This document shows positions 1 to 11,099 of a DNA stretch of 64,000 nucleotides, one piece after another. A program made the position numbers and the translations under genes. Numbering within the stretch: position 1 is the stretch's first letter; every line of letters starts with the position of its first letter. The notes beneath the pieces are model-generated. The model was not told the origin of the DNA and did no database searches. It worked only from the letters and a program-made list of their open reading frames with translations. This DNA is from Beroe forskalii (lineage: Eukaryota > Ctenophora > Nuda > Beroida > Beroidae), in the NCBI GenBank assembly GCA_011033025.1, contig WFMF01000023.1, positions 124,001 through 188,000 on the forward strand. The letters are read 5' to 3'.

Positions 1-655
1 AAAAGTAAAGAAAAAAGAATCAATAGAAGTAAGTGTAGGTAAAGGAAAAGGTAGAAATAGCGATCATGGGATGCTACTAATTGGAATAATATGTGAATTT
101 TATGGAAAATAAAACATTGCATAGGTAACAAAGGTAAAGAAGGATTGACCGATTGCCTTCCGACCGCAAAACGCATTTTTGCCCGGTCTCCCTAGCTCGC
201 TAGGTCTGTTAATGATCTTATAGTCGTGTGTTGTTTGCTACGTGAGTCTTGGATAATCAGAGCTATGCTATTTCTTTCTTTCCCCGTTTTACTCACATAT
301 TTTTTCGCAAAAATATTTCCTCGCTTGCACAGTATTACTGTAAAATCCTAGGGTTATTATCACGAAAAGCTAAAACACCTTTGTTACAGCGCACATGTTA
401 CAACTTACATACAACGCACGCCTTCAATAATTACAGCTTAACAAATTATATCTAGGTCACGATCGAAACTCAGACAGCTGTGAGTGTTGTCATTATCATG
501 GCATTAAAATGGTGAGTTGGTGATCTCTAAGCGTATGTGTGTTTCATGTCACGTGACCTAATGAAGTGATCGAGTGAGCATGTCAGATTGTCAGAAAGTC
601 TGAAGTTGACAGCCAGCAGTAATTACTATTTACTGTGCCGCTCCACTGGCGACAA

Positions 656-760
656 CTGGGATAGTAGTTTACCCTCGGTAGCGGGTTTGTCCAATCAGGG
701 CACAGGATTGCCATGATTCTGAGCGCTTATTGGTCGATCTGTGGCTTGCTGTGGGCAACA
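656..760. mobile_element. CCAAT-hairpin MITE copy
   Basis: An imperfect hairpin with the family layout: an outer gtttaccc-like end, an inner ccaatcaggg, a variable centre, then a matching gcttattggtc. It belongs to the dispersed family seen most cleanly at 5743-5850, 28130-28217 and 29273-29368. No transposase is encoded, so it would be non-autonomous. Confidence 0.5.
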
Positions 761-1506
761 ACTAAATAATAAGATATTATCTGCTGTAGGGTAAAGTCTG
801 TCAAATCAAGGCACATGATTGCCGAGATTCTGAGTGCTGATTGGTAGATTCATGGTTGAGATATTATCTGCTATAAGATCTTATAAGTGTGATCAGAAGT
901 AGAATTCAGTTCGAAGTGAAGTTCAGTCCCGCTTCGTGTCAACTCACAAGAGCTTATCTGGGCAATCTGCCAAGAGCCATGGCTCGTGTTTGCTTTCCAA
1001 TACGTGACACGTGGAACGCTACAAGGGAAAGGGTCTCCCCAACGGAGAAGTCTCTAGGGAGACCACTATTCTTGGTGGGGTGCCAACTGTAGTTCTTTTC
1101 AACTCTAATCGATATCCCGGAGTGGCAGACTAGAAAATGCGCGCACTTAAGGCTGGATGAGATCTGGCGTCGTCATCATAGCCCAAACTCTCAGAAAAGC
1201 AAGTAGATTATTTTAAGTTTGAAGCGCCATCAAAAAGGTCGCTTCGCGTGTAATTCAAGTCAGACACCCCCTTAGCCCTTTCTCACAAAACTGCTTCTCC
1301 AGCTTAGACCTTCTCTTTTCCTTAACAGATGTATGCAGACCTTTTCTTCCCCTTAACAGATGTATGCAGACCTTCTCCTCAGGACTGTATGCAGGACTGT
1401 AATTGATATACACCATTGAGTGAATGGTTTATACCTGCATTGAAACAGCGTCTCACACCCCAATACTCTTCATCCAGGGTAATGTGGCGACAACACTCCA
1501 CCTCCT

Positions 1507-1605
1507 CAACATTACACTATTAATGAAGCTTTACCCAGAGCGTCAGAGTGGTGGACCAATCAGGGATCGGTATTTATTATATACTGAGCCCTGATTGGCC
1601 GGGTG
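1507..1605. mobile_element. CCAAT-hairpin MITE copy
   Basis: Contains tttaccc, then gaccaatcaggg, a short AT-rich centre, and ccctgattggcc. This is the same inverted-repeat layout as the other CCAAT-hairpin copies. A TGACGTCA site follows within about 15 bases. Confidence 0.5.
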
Positions 1606-1686
1606 CTGATGATGACGTCATTATAGTAGCACAAAGTTCCAAGTTTATGACTCTCCGCCTCCTAATTTTAAGTTAAATGGTAGCAG

Positions 1687-2067
1687 CTATCCGCTATTGT
1701 TCTCCATTGAGTGGCAGGGTGTTCTTGCATATTGTGCAATTTGCAATACCTGCTGGATGACTGGCTCCTGCTCGATAGGGATAGGTCGAAGACGGGATGA
1801 TGCTGCGTTGTAGACGTATTTATCCCTGCCAAAGAGTAGGATCCTTGATGAAGTGCTGCCTTGAGAGATGAAACTGTACTTGCCGCTCCCCAGAAGTTTC
1901 CAGGTTGATGTCTTCAAAGGATCAGGCAGAATATCCTCAGAGTAGGAAAGTCCATCCAAAAGCGAAAATAAAGATCCCTTGATGTGATTCTTCTGCCAGA
2001 AGTAAATTATGGAATCCTTTATGATCTTCCTCATTAGTTCTAGTCCTTCAAAGTTCGAACTGTAGTT
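1687..2067 (-). CDS. Candidate terminal exon of an unrecognised gene
   Basis: An open frame on the minus strand runs from an acceptor-like actacag (just inside a MITE end) to a stop at 1687, about 127 residues. It reads SNFEGLELMRKIIKDS at its start and ends in HSMENNSG. The composition is protein-like, with amphipathic segments followed by a Gly/Ser stretch (LGSGKYSFISQGSTSSR), and it is much longer than expected by chance in this AT-rich DNA. I do not recognise a family. The frame continues upstream through a cgcgcacac hairpin MITE (2060-2138), so the true exon probably begins at the MITE edge. The candidate exon at 2310-2470 may belong to the same gene. It could also be a spurious open frame or a transposon remnant. 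Confidence 0.4.
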   Translation of the reverse strand, partial: NYSSNFEGLELMRKIIKDSIIYFWQKNHIKGSLFSLLDGLSYSEDILPDPLKTSTWKLLGSGKYSFISQGSTSSRILLFGRDKYVYNAASSRLRPIPIEQEPVIQQVLQIAQYARTPCHSMENNSG

Positions 2068-2140
2068 TTGTGTGCGCGGCGTAAAGACATATATGTTAAT
2101 TAATAACATGTCTATGCGCCGCGCACACAAAACTGCACTC
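2057..2140. mobile_element. cgcggcg-hairpin MITE copy
   Basis: A near-perfect inverted repeat with arms reading tagttttgtgtgcgcggcg and its complement around a short AT-rich loop. Related copies lie at 51343-51412 (partial) and 62164-62275. On the minus strand its end provides an actacag acceptor-like sequence right where the candidate exon 1687-2067 begins. Confidence 0.7.
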
Positions 2141-2309
2141 TTATTCCTCTTTTTCATATGAAAGAAACTACCTAGATACCTCCTAATAGGCAATCGAAAA
2201 AATCGTGACGTCAAAAGTGTCTTTTGGCCAAGCTGCCCGTGAATTTCACTGGTTTATATCCTTGCTCGTGACGTCATGATATCATTTACATAATGATTTT
2301 CTCATTTTC

Positions 2310-2470
2310 TCATGTTTTGGTTCTTTTCCAAGCTATAGGTTTCCAAAATCCGACACGTTTTTCTCCACTTTCTGAGTGCTTCCCAGTTCCCATGTCTCAT
2401 CCTCTCCAACACTCCTGTCTGCTGTACTTCACACAAGAGTGGAGGAGACCAGAGAGTCTTTTCTGCTTTG
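2310..2470 (-). CDS. Candidate internal exon, unrecognised gene
   Basis: On the minus strand, an acceptor-like ttcaaagcag is followed by an open frame reading KTLWSPPLLCEVQQTG and then RMRHGNWEALRKWRKTCRIL. The peptide is rich in Trp, Arg and Glu and looks protein-like rather than random. The donor is not clear. Upstream in transcription order (2470-2560), the segment gaaaagtct plus gcaaagttactcgtt is repeated two to three times, like the exon-edge echoes elsewhere in the window. It could join the exon at 1687-2067, but I could not confirm a compatible junction. Confidence 0.3.
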
Positions 2471-3299
2471 AATATTATAACGAGTAACTTTGCAGACTTT
2501 TCAGCTTTTATTAACGAGTAACTTTGCAGAGACTTTTCACTAGTAACTTTGCAGTAAACCTGCACCATTATTCTGCTGTGATATGCAGTATATGACACTG
2601 GTTTATGCAGCAGTATATGCGTCTCGGGATTGCCCATTGGATTTGAATGTCATTAATCTGTAATATGTTCCATGCTATTCAGGTTCAGCCTTCGTAAAAA
2701 TACTCGCAGTTTAATGTCACCAATTTACAATGCTAAACTATCAGAGTGATTCCCCTCCTTCTATTAGTGTAGTATGAGTAAACCAATCATGAACAATCTC
2801 CCAGCAACGCAGTAACCACCCGATTTCTTAGCTTTTATAAGCCACAAAATCTTAAGGGAGTTTAACGACGCATATTTGTCATAAATTTGTCGTATATTTG
2901 TGGTTCTGTTCCCAACTGATTCTGTGAAAGCTAAACCAATCATAATTCGAGATTTTATTTCACAAAACAGTTCCTGATTAAATCACTTAACCCGATAGCT
3001 CGTAAAATGCAACAAATATTTTACATCATTTCCCCGATTCTTATTTTTTATTTATTTGCAAAGTACGATTTACCCGTTAAGCGCGGTCCACGACTCCACG
3101 ACAAAATTCAGTTCCTATTCAACTTTCAAGTTCACGACTACATGATATTGCTATACCCATGAAATGAAAACAAGATAACTATATTACTATTGTCAGTTAG
3201 ACCAAAACATTTCCTGTGCAATGAGTAATCTCACGTGATAGGCAAACAGGCAGCATTTAATATTATTGCTGATGATTAGAGTGCGCGCGGTTATTTCAC

Positions 3300-3365
3300 A
3301 TGAAATGCGTGATATAGTGCGTGATGTAGTGCGTGATGTAGTGCGTGATGTAGTGCGTGAGGTGT
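3300..3365. repeat. 14-bp tandem repeat
   Basis: About four to five copies of gcgtgatgtagt-like units follow each other. Related gtgcgtgac words are scattered through 3540-3720. No gene is visible in or next to it. Confidence 0.7.
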
Positions 3366-4679
3366 CACGCACATATTAAAGCCGCGCGCGCACACATTCA
3401 TCACATCACAGTCCCAGAAGCTGGACCTGTTTACGAGCCTCATTTCAAGCCTCATAAGGGGGAACACTATTTCAGGCTATTGTTCAGGGGAAGTGTGAGA
3501 GCTGGACCCGTATTAAGCTGAGAACAATGGTGCAGTGGGTTCATGAAACACGTTCATGAAATTTTCGCTGCATGGTGCATACCATGCAGTGCGTGACATG
3601 AAATGTGACATGGTGCGTGATTGCGTGACATGAACTGAGAAGCCGTGACACAGTGCGTGACCTCCATTGCATGACGGTACTCACACTTCTTACAATGCGA
3701 GACACACACCTTTCACTTACAGGGGCTGTAATGCGATCATTAATTTCCAATCGTATTACGCAAATTATCTCCTCCGAACCTTGCCTAAAAGTGGCTCTTC
3801 TGCGTCATCACAGCGCTGTTTTTAACATGATAATGACCTCGTATTAAAGTGTCATTTGTCGGGTTTTTGTGTACACATTTGGTACTGTGACTTGGACAGA
3901 ACACCCACCTTTTCTGTCACAGTTCCTTTCATTGCGTGTAATGTTCGTTGTCATTCAAACCAGTATTTTTCTGTGTATACTTGTCACACAAAAATTAATA
4001 AAAACATATTTGGAAAAAACGGGCGTTCCATTTTAAACCCCAATAATCGCGTCATCGCCCACCTATTGTTCTTCATAACTCTTCATATTATTAAAACCCT
4101 CGCTTATTATTGCGGTACAACCGTCGCCGTCACATGCCATGGAGCCCAACAGTGGAAATATGAGCAGTCATCAACACACCACTTTGTTCTATGATAATGA
4201 CGTCATCTTACTCCCGCCTACATAGCAACCTTGAATATTAATTAGAGCCAATCTGCCACTAAACTTTCACTTCCCCTTGCCACACTGACACCTGGTCCGA
4301 GTGCTACATTAAGTGCTGCTGATCATCACAAAGAGGAGAGAGAGCTTTTAAACTTTTAAATATTTCTATTTTTATAAATGTTTTTACCTTTTCTCTTTTA
4401 GTGTATGAGGAATATGTTTTTGTGTAAAAGTAGGCGTTTTGCAAGCTCCGAACAACCGTTTGAGTCTTTGGTAAGGACGTCAGCGTCCCCTGCGTATTGT
4501 CCATTCAATGACCCTTGACATAACCATGTAAAAAGTATAAATTAGCCGGCGTGTTACACTAGCCAATGATCTTTCGTCGAGTTTCCCTTCTTTGTTTGGT
4601 TTCCCTCCAAAGAGATCTCCGGTAGCAACCCAATATAATTCCATATAGCTCAGTACAAAAGACGCTCACTAAACCATAG

Positions 4680-4745
4680 TTAGACCTTGAAAAACGTCAT
4701 CAACACACTACTCTAACCCCTGATAATGACGTCACTGAAACCGCC
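4680..4745. repeat. TGACGTCA dispersed element copy
   Basis: Reads catcaacacactactctaac, then ccctgataatgacgtcactg. It is the reverse complement of the unit forming the array at 30318-30655. The centre is the palindrome TGACGTCA, which is the consensus cAMP-response element (established for CREB/ATF factors); function here is not shown. Confidence 0.7.
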
Positions 4746-5484
4746 TAAACTGCGTATCTGCTCCTGTATATATAAGCTGCTGTGAAGCCGTAGCGTCAAT
4801 CTTAATATCTTTAAAATCCTGTGTGTTTTGCTCTCTTCTGGCGAGAGGGTTAATTGTCTCCTCTCTATTGACAGGTAGACACAGTGACGTAGTTAAAGTA
4901 CTGTGTTAACCCCTGATAATGACGTCATAGGAACTGGGAACTGCAGCGGATAGGTATATATCAGGGTAATGTTGTGAGGAGGATTTGCCGTATCAGATGT
5001 ACGTTCACATTGTTTGCTTTGCACATTACCTGTATCCCGTAGGTATAGCGAACAAGCCGTCTATAGCTTGTATTTTATATGAATTGTAAGGGAAGGAGGG
5101 GGCGATGAAGCAAGACAGCCTAGCGGCGAGGCAAACTCCTAAGAATTGCAAATTTAGCGGCTATTCGAACTCTGAAGAATCAGAATTGAGGGCGGGACTT
5201 GCTTTAGGGGCTGTACCCCTTTTTGTACAAAACTTATACATGCATAGTTCAAATGTATAGTTCGCATGTACTATGAACTATCAATTTTATACAAATCGTC
5301 ACCTCTGAGTCCCTTGAATCCCCACAAGAGGGAACAAGAGGGAACAAGAGGGAACATCTCACATGCACACGTGGATTTCACCTCCATTATATCGCATAAT
5401 TTAACATATTTAATTCTTGTGTTGTTTGTTGCGCCTACTCCGTCGCAATACAAGTAACTAAGTAAGTCGCAACTTAACGTTTTC

Positions 5485-5535
5485 TGGTTGAGAGTGACGT
5501 CATTATCAGGGTTTAGAATGGCGAATTGATGACGA
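5485..5535. repeat. TGACGTCA dispersed element copy
   Basis: Carries gtgacgtcattatcagggtt, then tagaatggcgaattgatgac, which matches the array unit at 30318-30655 in forward orientation. Confidence 0.7.
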
Positions 5536-5742
5536 ATTCTCATCTACATACCACAATAGAGACCTGCAATATAAAATATAACCTAGGTTAGTTATAGTTC
5601 GTTTTATAGCATGATATTTTCATGCAAATCACCATCTGCCAGCATCTACACCGCATATATATTGCAGTCGGGATTCCAACGCAGCGCTAATCGGATCCTG
5701 TCGTCAAACTAATCCCCCTCTATCTTACCCCTTATCGAGGGT

Positions 5743-5850
5743 GTTTACCCACGGCGTGCGGCATAACCGACCAATCAGGGCGCGAGTTGGCTGTCAACTC
5801 GCGCGCTGATTGGTCGATGGCATGAAGATTTGCGGATCATGTATGGGTTA
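5743..5850. mobile_element. CCAAT-hairpin MITE copy
   Basis: The arms gaccaatcagggcgcgag and ctcgcgcgctgattggtc pair almost perfectly around a 12-base centre. The outer gtttaccc is matched by a degraded gggttataac. This is a typical short non-autonomous hairpin element. Confidence 0.7.
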
Positions 5851-6034
5851 TAACGCCGCTTACAGTAAACAACCTTATATATTTCCTGCTAAAAATGTGC
5901 CGCAAGTATTTTAGTACTTGTTGGAGTTACTGCACTAGGATTCGGACGGCTGAGAGACTCCGCTTCATGATTTAGGGAATTCTATTTCGGGAATAGCGTG
6001 AATTTACCTTAGTACGACCCACCTTTTGTAAGTT

Positions 6035-6300
6035 ATTGTAACTTCTATTGTTTCAATAAATTGTTACCGATTGAGATTCTATAGTTTCAATATATTGCTT
6101 CTTATTAAGATACGATAGTTTCCATAGGTTGTTACCGATTGAGATTCTATAGTTTCAATAAATTGCTACCGATTGAGATTTTATAGTTTCAATAGATTGC
6201 TTCTTATTAAGATTCGATGGTTTCAATAGGTTGTTACTTATTATGATTCAATTGTTTCAAATTAGGGTTGTTACTTATTTGTTTCAAATTAATAGGGTTG
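6035..6300. repeat. Degenerate ~30-35 bp tandem repeat
   Basis: Repeats of attgagattctatagtttca plus ataaattgttaccg, alternating with a variant carrying gcttcttattaagat. The alternation suggests a higher-order unit of about 70 bases. Confidence 0.75.
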
Positions 6301-6589
6301 CTTCAGAACCTCCTTCCAAGGGTTACTTGATAATTAATCGAAGGTTTCCCTATAATTTTCATCTGCAGTACCTTTAATTTCCTGTTATCTCCGCACCGAT
6401 AACATACAATCCCATCAACTTCTGAGATTAGTGAGATCAATTTCTGATATTATAGTTGAGATATCAGCTGATATTAGTTGAGAGATATTCCCGAGAGATT
6501 ATCTGGAGATTATCAACTCTTCAATCAAGCTGATTAATGAACCTGGAGTCAGGGTGGTTCAGAGGTCAGGAACTGATAACAAGCGGATT

Positions 6590-6645
6590 GAAATGACGTC
6601 ATTATCAGGGTTTAGAATGGGGAACGATGCCGTCACACCGCATGC
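6590..6645. repeat. TGACGTCA dispersed element copy
   Basis: Carries aatgacgtcattatcagggt, then ttagaatggggaacgatgcc, a forward copy of the element. Confidence 0.65.
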
Positions 6646-7659
6646 TACTTGCTAAGTAGCATTTCCACGAAACTATAACACCGTTAATCAAAGAGTTCAT
6701 CAGAAACTCCTCTTAAGAACTTGGTAATGACGCTCCTTTCCACATACTACCTCAACTCTCAATACAGAAATAAGGATTCACCCGCTCATAAACACTTAGT
6801 ATTAGCTTTCTCACAACACTTAGTATTAGCTTTCTCACAACTCCATTTGAGATTAACCATTCAGTGCGAATTGATCGTAAACTCGGAAACTGATTGGTCA
6901 ATGCCATGACGAGTTCGGTATCCAACGGGTAACTTATAAATACGGGTATATTAATCCAGTGCTCCAGACAAAAGGGAAAATGATTGGAATTGCAGTAATA
7001 ATTGTATTAAAAGTCTTGCAGGGGAATGGAATGTGGCTTCATTATCATAGACTAAAATGGTGAATTGTTGACGTTCAAATGCTTATTTTTCGGAAGTAAC
7101 CATTGGATTTCATACTACCGGCGGCTTGCTGTAATCTGTGGACAAAAGGCTCATTTAAATCCAGACAAACTTCCATTTATTGCGGGTTTATCGTAGCTGT
7201 TCGTATTTCATATTTTCATGATCTTAAGAGCTGTTGCTTAACCCCGTGCTGACATATAGTGGTCAGCATTTGGTCACATGATAATGATGTCACATATTTA
7301 TAGGTTCCTTTCTCAGGAGCCTATAATTGGGTGCAGGTGAAAGGGAGACGTTACCTCAGCCAGTGTTCAGTGTTTCATGATAATAAAGAGTGTTTTGTAG
7401 ATATTAGCCCACTTTGAGGGTACTTGTAGGCGTGCAATATAAGTTGTAATAATGCATGACGTATTTCATTGCTTTTTTAATAATGCAGGATTCATTTGAT
7501 TGCAGTTCAACGTGGCGGAATAATTTAGGTTTCTCCCGAATTTGGCCAAATCGATATAATATGATGACATGATCCCAACAGAAATAGCAAGGCTTTGACA
7601 ATCTTAGGTACCTGACTTTTAATATTCATACCAGACCGACTGTAGCTTAATCCATCTAA

Positions 7660-7775
7660 TATATATCTCACCCAATCAGGGTGTCGTACCATGACGTCTC
7701 AAGCTCTGATTGGATAATACCATGACGTCTCCTGCTCTGATTGGATAGACCCTAACGTACAATGGGTAAACTAAT
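7660..7775. mobile_element. CCAAT-hairpin MITE, partly duplicated
   Basis: ccaatcagggtgtcgtacca is followed by tgacgtctcaagctctgatt and then a second accatgacgtctc/ctgattggata unit. The right half has been duplicated. It ends with gggtaaac, the outer end of the CCAAT family. Confidence 0.6.
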
Positions 7776-9794
7776 ATACTCTGAGATTTACACGTGCCGT
7801 GGCAGAGGCTGAATAACTTGGCTGATGCTGAAAATCAATAAAATATCCCTGGCATTAATAATATATGTGTTGTTTCCTGTCACTCTATGTTTAGTACGTT
7901 AATATTTATAGTGCTAGTCCTCCAAAACATTCTTTTTTCCTAGAATAGTAAAATTATCTATCTTGCAAAGTCGCTGGAGTAGTATGAACAACTTACAACT
8001 TATTCAACATTTTTTCAACATGAATATTTAAACATAGCTAACTCTTATTAAAAGTTTTCTCATTAGATATATCTCTATTGTCGTGAGTCTCCGGGTCGTC
8101 GTGTAGGTGTTTTAAACTCCTGCCCACACACTGTATCACGTCTTCAATGGAAACACTTCCACTCTCTTTTCAATGGAAACACTTTCACTTGTTCACTGTT
8201 CTCAAATATTGCTGCGGTATGTATGTTTTGTTGCCAATGCCAACTTACACAATAATATAGGTAGAAGTTACAGGAAATCTTCCTGTTTATTAGCTGATTG
8301 AAACCACTGCACATGCGCACCCTGTAGGGTGCTTCAGTTGACTGGTTATTGACCTACAGAAGCACTGCAGTCTTGCCTTATTGGTACGATAATCAGCTAT
8401 TTCACAGATCCACTAATTTGAAAGATTGCACAAGAAGTTGACTTAAATATCATATATAAACCCCCTCACACCATTTCACCCTTGGCTGAAGACGATTAGC
8501 ATCTATGCTATTGCAAAGCTTCCGTCCAAACAACCTCACTCAATTAAAACCGACCATCACTGTCATTATCAAGGCTTAATATCAGTGAATTTATGCCGTC
8601 ATTATCATAGCTTATAGTTACCATAGTTTATTATCATATTTTGTGACATAGACCTGCATAAAACCATTCACTTGATAGGCATTAGGCACTCCTTAGGGCA
8701 GCATTGCACAACCTAAACCTTTAAATTTCGTATTAGTATTGGGTATTATCAGTTTTGGTCCTAAATAAAACTTTTTGTGTCATCGCCTCTCCAACCAAAA
8801 CTAAATTAATTTTGGTTTATGCCAACCTTACCGAGGTGCTTCCTATCCTAAGAGCCCCTTAACTTAACAAGAGAATTGTGTAATCACTTTAAGTTTGTTT
8901 GAACATGATATTATTACGAGCCATTGAACAAGCACTGGAAGAAGCTTTATATTTATCATAAACATTTAACAAGTTTTAATAATCATTTCTATATCTTCTC
9001 ATATTTTTGTAGTATCTGGGCAGCCCTGACTTCAGAAAATAATATATTTTTAAGCATTTATCTTGCTTCACGCTTCCAGTGATCTATAAATCACTTTATT
9101 CACTTCTTTTTGCTAAATATTCTCCCATATACACAACTTCATATTCTCGGTTTGAGCATTATGTAAGGTAAAGGCCATTATCACTGCTTTAAGTGAATAA
9201 TCGATGACGTTTACCAAATCTCTCAGGAGAAATCTCTCATTTATCTTTATCCAATAGTCTCCTGAAGTCCACAGACTCGCATGGTCTAATCTTTTTACTC
9301 AAAGTAAAGGTTTACAGCTTCCATCGTCTATTTCTGTAGCTATTATACAGCTTCGAGCAATTGACACTTTGATCGTTTGATAGGGATCTAAAATAGCTTC
9401 ATATTTGCTCTTAAACATCTTGCGTGCAAATCCAAACAGCAGATTCATTGAAAGGTCTATAATTGATTGCTATTTTTGTTTCTTCCAGTTTGTTTCGTTT
9501 AAGACCCTAGGCACATAAGGGTTTTGAAAATATTTAACATTGAAAATTAAAAATCAGACCATCCGAAGACTGCCAATACTGATAACACCACCATAAAGCG
9601 ACAATATATTCGAATATTACGTGATAATCTCCAGACTTGCTCAGTCTCCCCTCCATTCTCACTGGGCCAGTCTCCGCTCCATTCTCAAGGTCAGTCTAGC
9701 CATGGTTAAAAGCTTAAATAGCTCACATATTCACAACTTTAAGTGCGCAACAAAATGCCATTATTTGTTGCGAGTAGGGGAGACTATCATTGAG

Positions 9795-9850
9795 ATAATG
9801 ACGTCATTATCAGGGTTTAGAATAGTGGATTGATGACGTCACATCGCCTA
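9795..9850. repeat. TGACGTCA dispersed element copy
   Basis: Two palindromic TGACGTCA sites lie 35 bases apart, separated by ttatcagggtttagaat. This is the full element bounded by a site at each end. Confidence 0.7.
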
Positions 9851-10193
9851 GACTTTCAAGTCCAGGTTTAAGATTAATAATCCTTTAACATATTATTCCT
9901 AAGGCACGTAAGTCTCGGTACGTAGGTAAGTCTTGGTATAAAAAGGCAATGTTTTCTGTCTCATTGCATATTGTGAGATCCATAGGATCCCGGGTTTCAG
10001 TGGGGTTTAATGTGCAGTGAAATATTTTCCTTGACTTCCATCGTAACTTTAACTTCCATCGTATTATCCTAACTTTAACTTCCATCGTATTATCCTGATT
10101 TTAACATCCAAACTTTAATAACTCCCATCCTAAATGTAACTCCCGTTTAAATCAGCAGCACAGCTTTAACTTCCACCCTTATTTAATTTCATT

Positions 10194-10340
10194 ATCGTCA
10201 CCAAAACCGTTGGACGGTTGGTCAAGTAACCCCCCGCTGGTTTGGATGTGATCAGCCCATTTTGTCTCTTTTCAGGTTCCGTTGTCACATCCAAACCCGC
10301 GGGGTTACTTGACCAACCGTCCAACGGTTTTGGTGACGAT
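10194..10340. repeat. Long inverted repeat (foldback)
   Basis: Arms at 10194-10251 and 10285-10340 are almost exact reverse complements (atcgtcaccaaaaccgttgg against ccaacggttttggtgacgat) around a 33-base spacer. It could be a foldback MITE. No coding capacity. Confidence 0.85.
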
Positions 10341-10867
10341 ATCTTGACAGATGTATGTAGTTTGAACCCATGTTGCCCAAAGGCAGTTTGGACCAACGTA
10401 ACTTGCCCTCACGTAGTCCGAACCCACGTTACTAGCCCACACGCAAGTCTAACCCACATAACTCACCCTGACGAAGTCCAAAACTACGTTATTCTAACTT
10501 GGAATTACTAGAATTGATATATTTCTTAATTTCTACAAATCGTCCACGTGAACTCACGTGCTGGCATATAGCAACTAGATCTAGTTTCACGTGCATTAGT
10601 CGTATTTGAACTCATTTCAACGTAACCAAGTCGAAAATCCCGTGTAAATATCAATTTCTTCAAATGCCCTAATTGCTACAAAACGTCTGTGTGTAATCAC
10701 GTGCATAAATATGGCAACCAGATCTGATTTCATGTGCATTAGTCGTATTTAAACTCATTTCAACATAATCAAGTCGAAAATCCTGCGTAAATATCAATTT
10801 CTTCAAATCCCCTAATTTCTACAAAACGTCCGCGTGAACTCACGTGCTTCACTAGTCCATCGTATAT

Positions 10868-11095
10868 TTCCCCGTTATTCGGACCCCGTTATTTGGACCC
10901 CGTTATTCGGACCCCGGTTATTTGGAACCCCGTTATTCGGATCCCCATTATTTGGACCCCGTTATTCGGACCCCATTATTCGGACCCCCGTTATTCGGAC
11001 CCCCGTTTTCGGACCCCCGTTATTCGGACCCCGATATTCGGACCCCCGTTATTCGGAACCCCGTTATTCGGACCCCCGTTATTCGGACCCACATA
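10868..11095. repeat. Tandem repeat, unit ccccgttattcgga
   Basis: About fourteen head-to-tail copies of a 14-17 base unit (gttattcggacccc and variants). Unit length varies by runs of C. All three forward frames stay open through it, which explains long but meaningless open frames here. Confidence 0.9.
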
Positions 11096-11099
11096 ATCC

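Larger units (their letters stand above)
1..1680. other. Gene-poor 5' flank
   Basis: I see no convincing coding exon here. The stretch contains CCAAT-type hairpin MITEs near 656-760 and 1507-1600, a partial direct repeat of the former near 790-860, and a short duplication near 1315-1375 (two copies of a segment reading ccttaacagatgtatgcaga). The few open frames are short, lack splice-site context and do not resemble known proteins. Confidence 0.5.
2561..5740. other. Non-coding, repeat-bearing stretch
   Basis: No exon is supported. The stretch holds a 14-base tandem repeat (gtgatgtagtgcgt, 3305-3362), several copies of the TGACGTCA element (near 4190, 4680-4745, 4900-4935 and 5490-5530) and a gggaacaagag triplet repeat near 5330. 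Confidence 0.5.
5741..10190. other. Non-coding stretch with small repeats
   Basis: No exon is supported. It contains the degenerate repeat at 6035-6300, TGACGTCA elements near 6590-6640 and 9798-9845, a CCAAT-hairpin pair at 7665-7770, and AT-rich unique DNA between 7850 and 9600 in which I see nothing specific. Confidence 0.5.
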
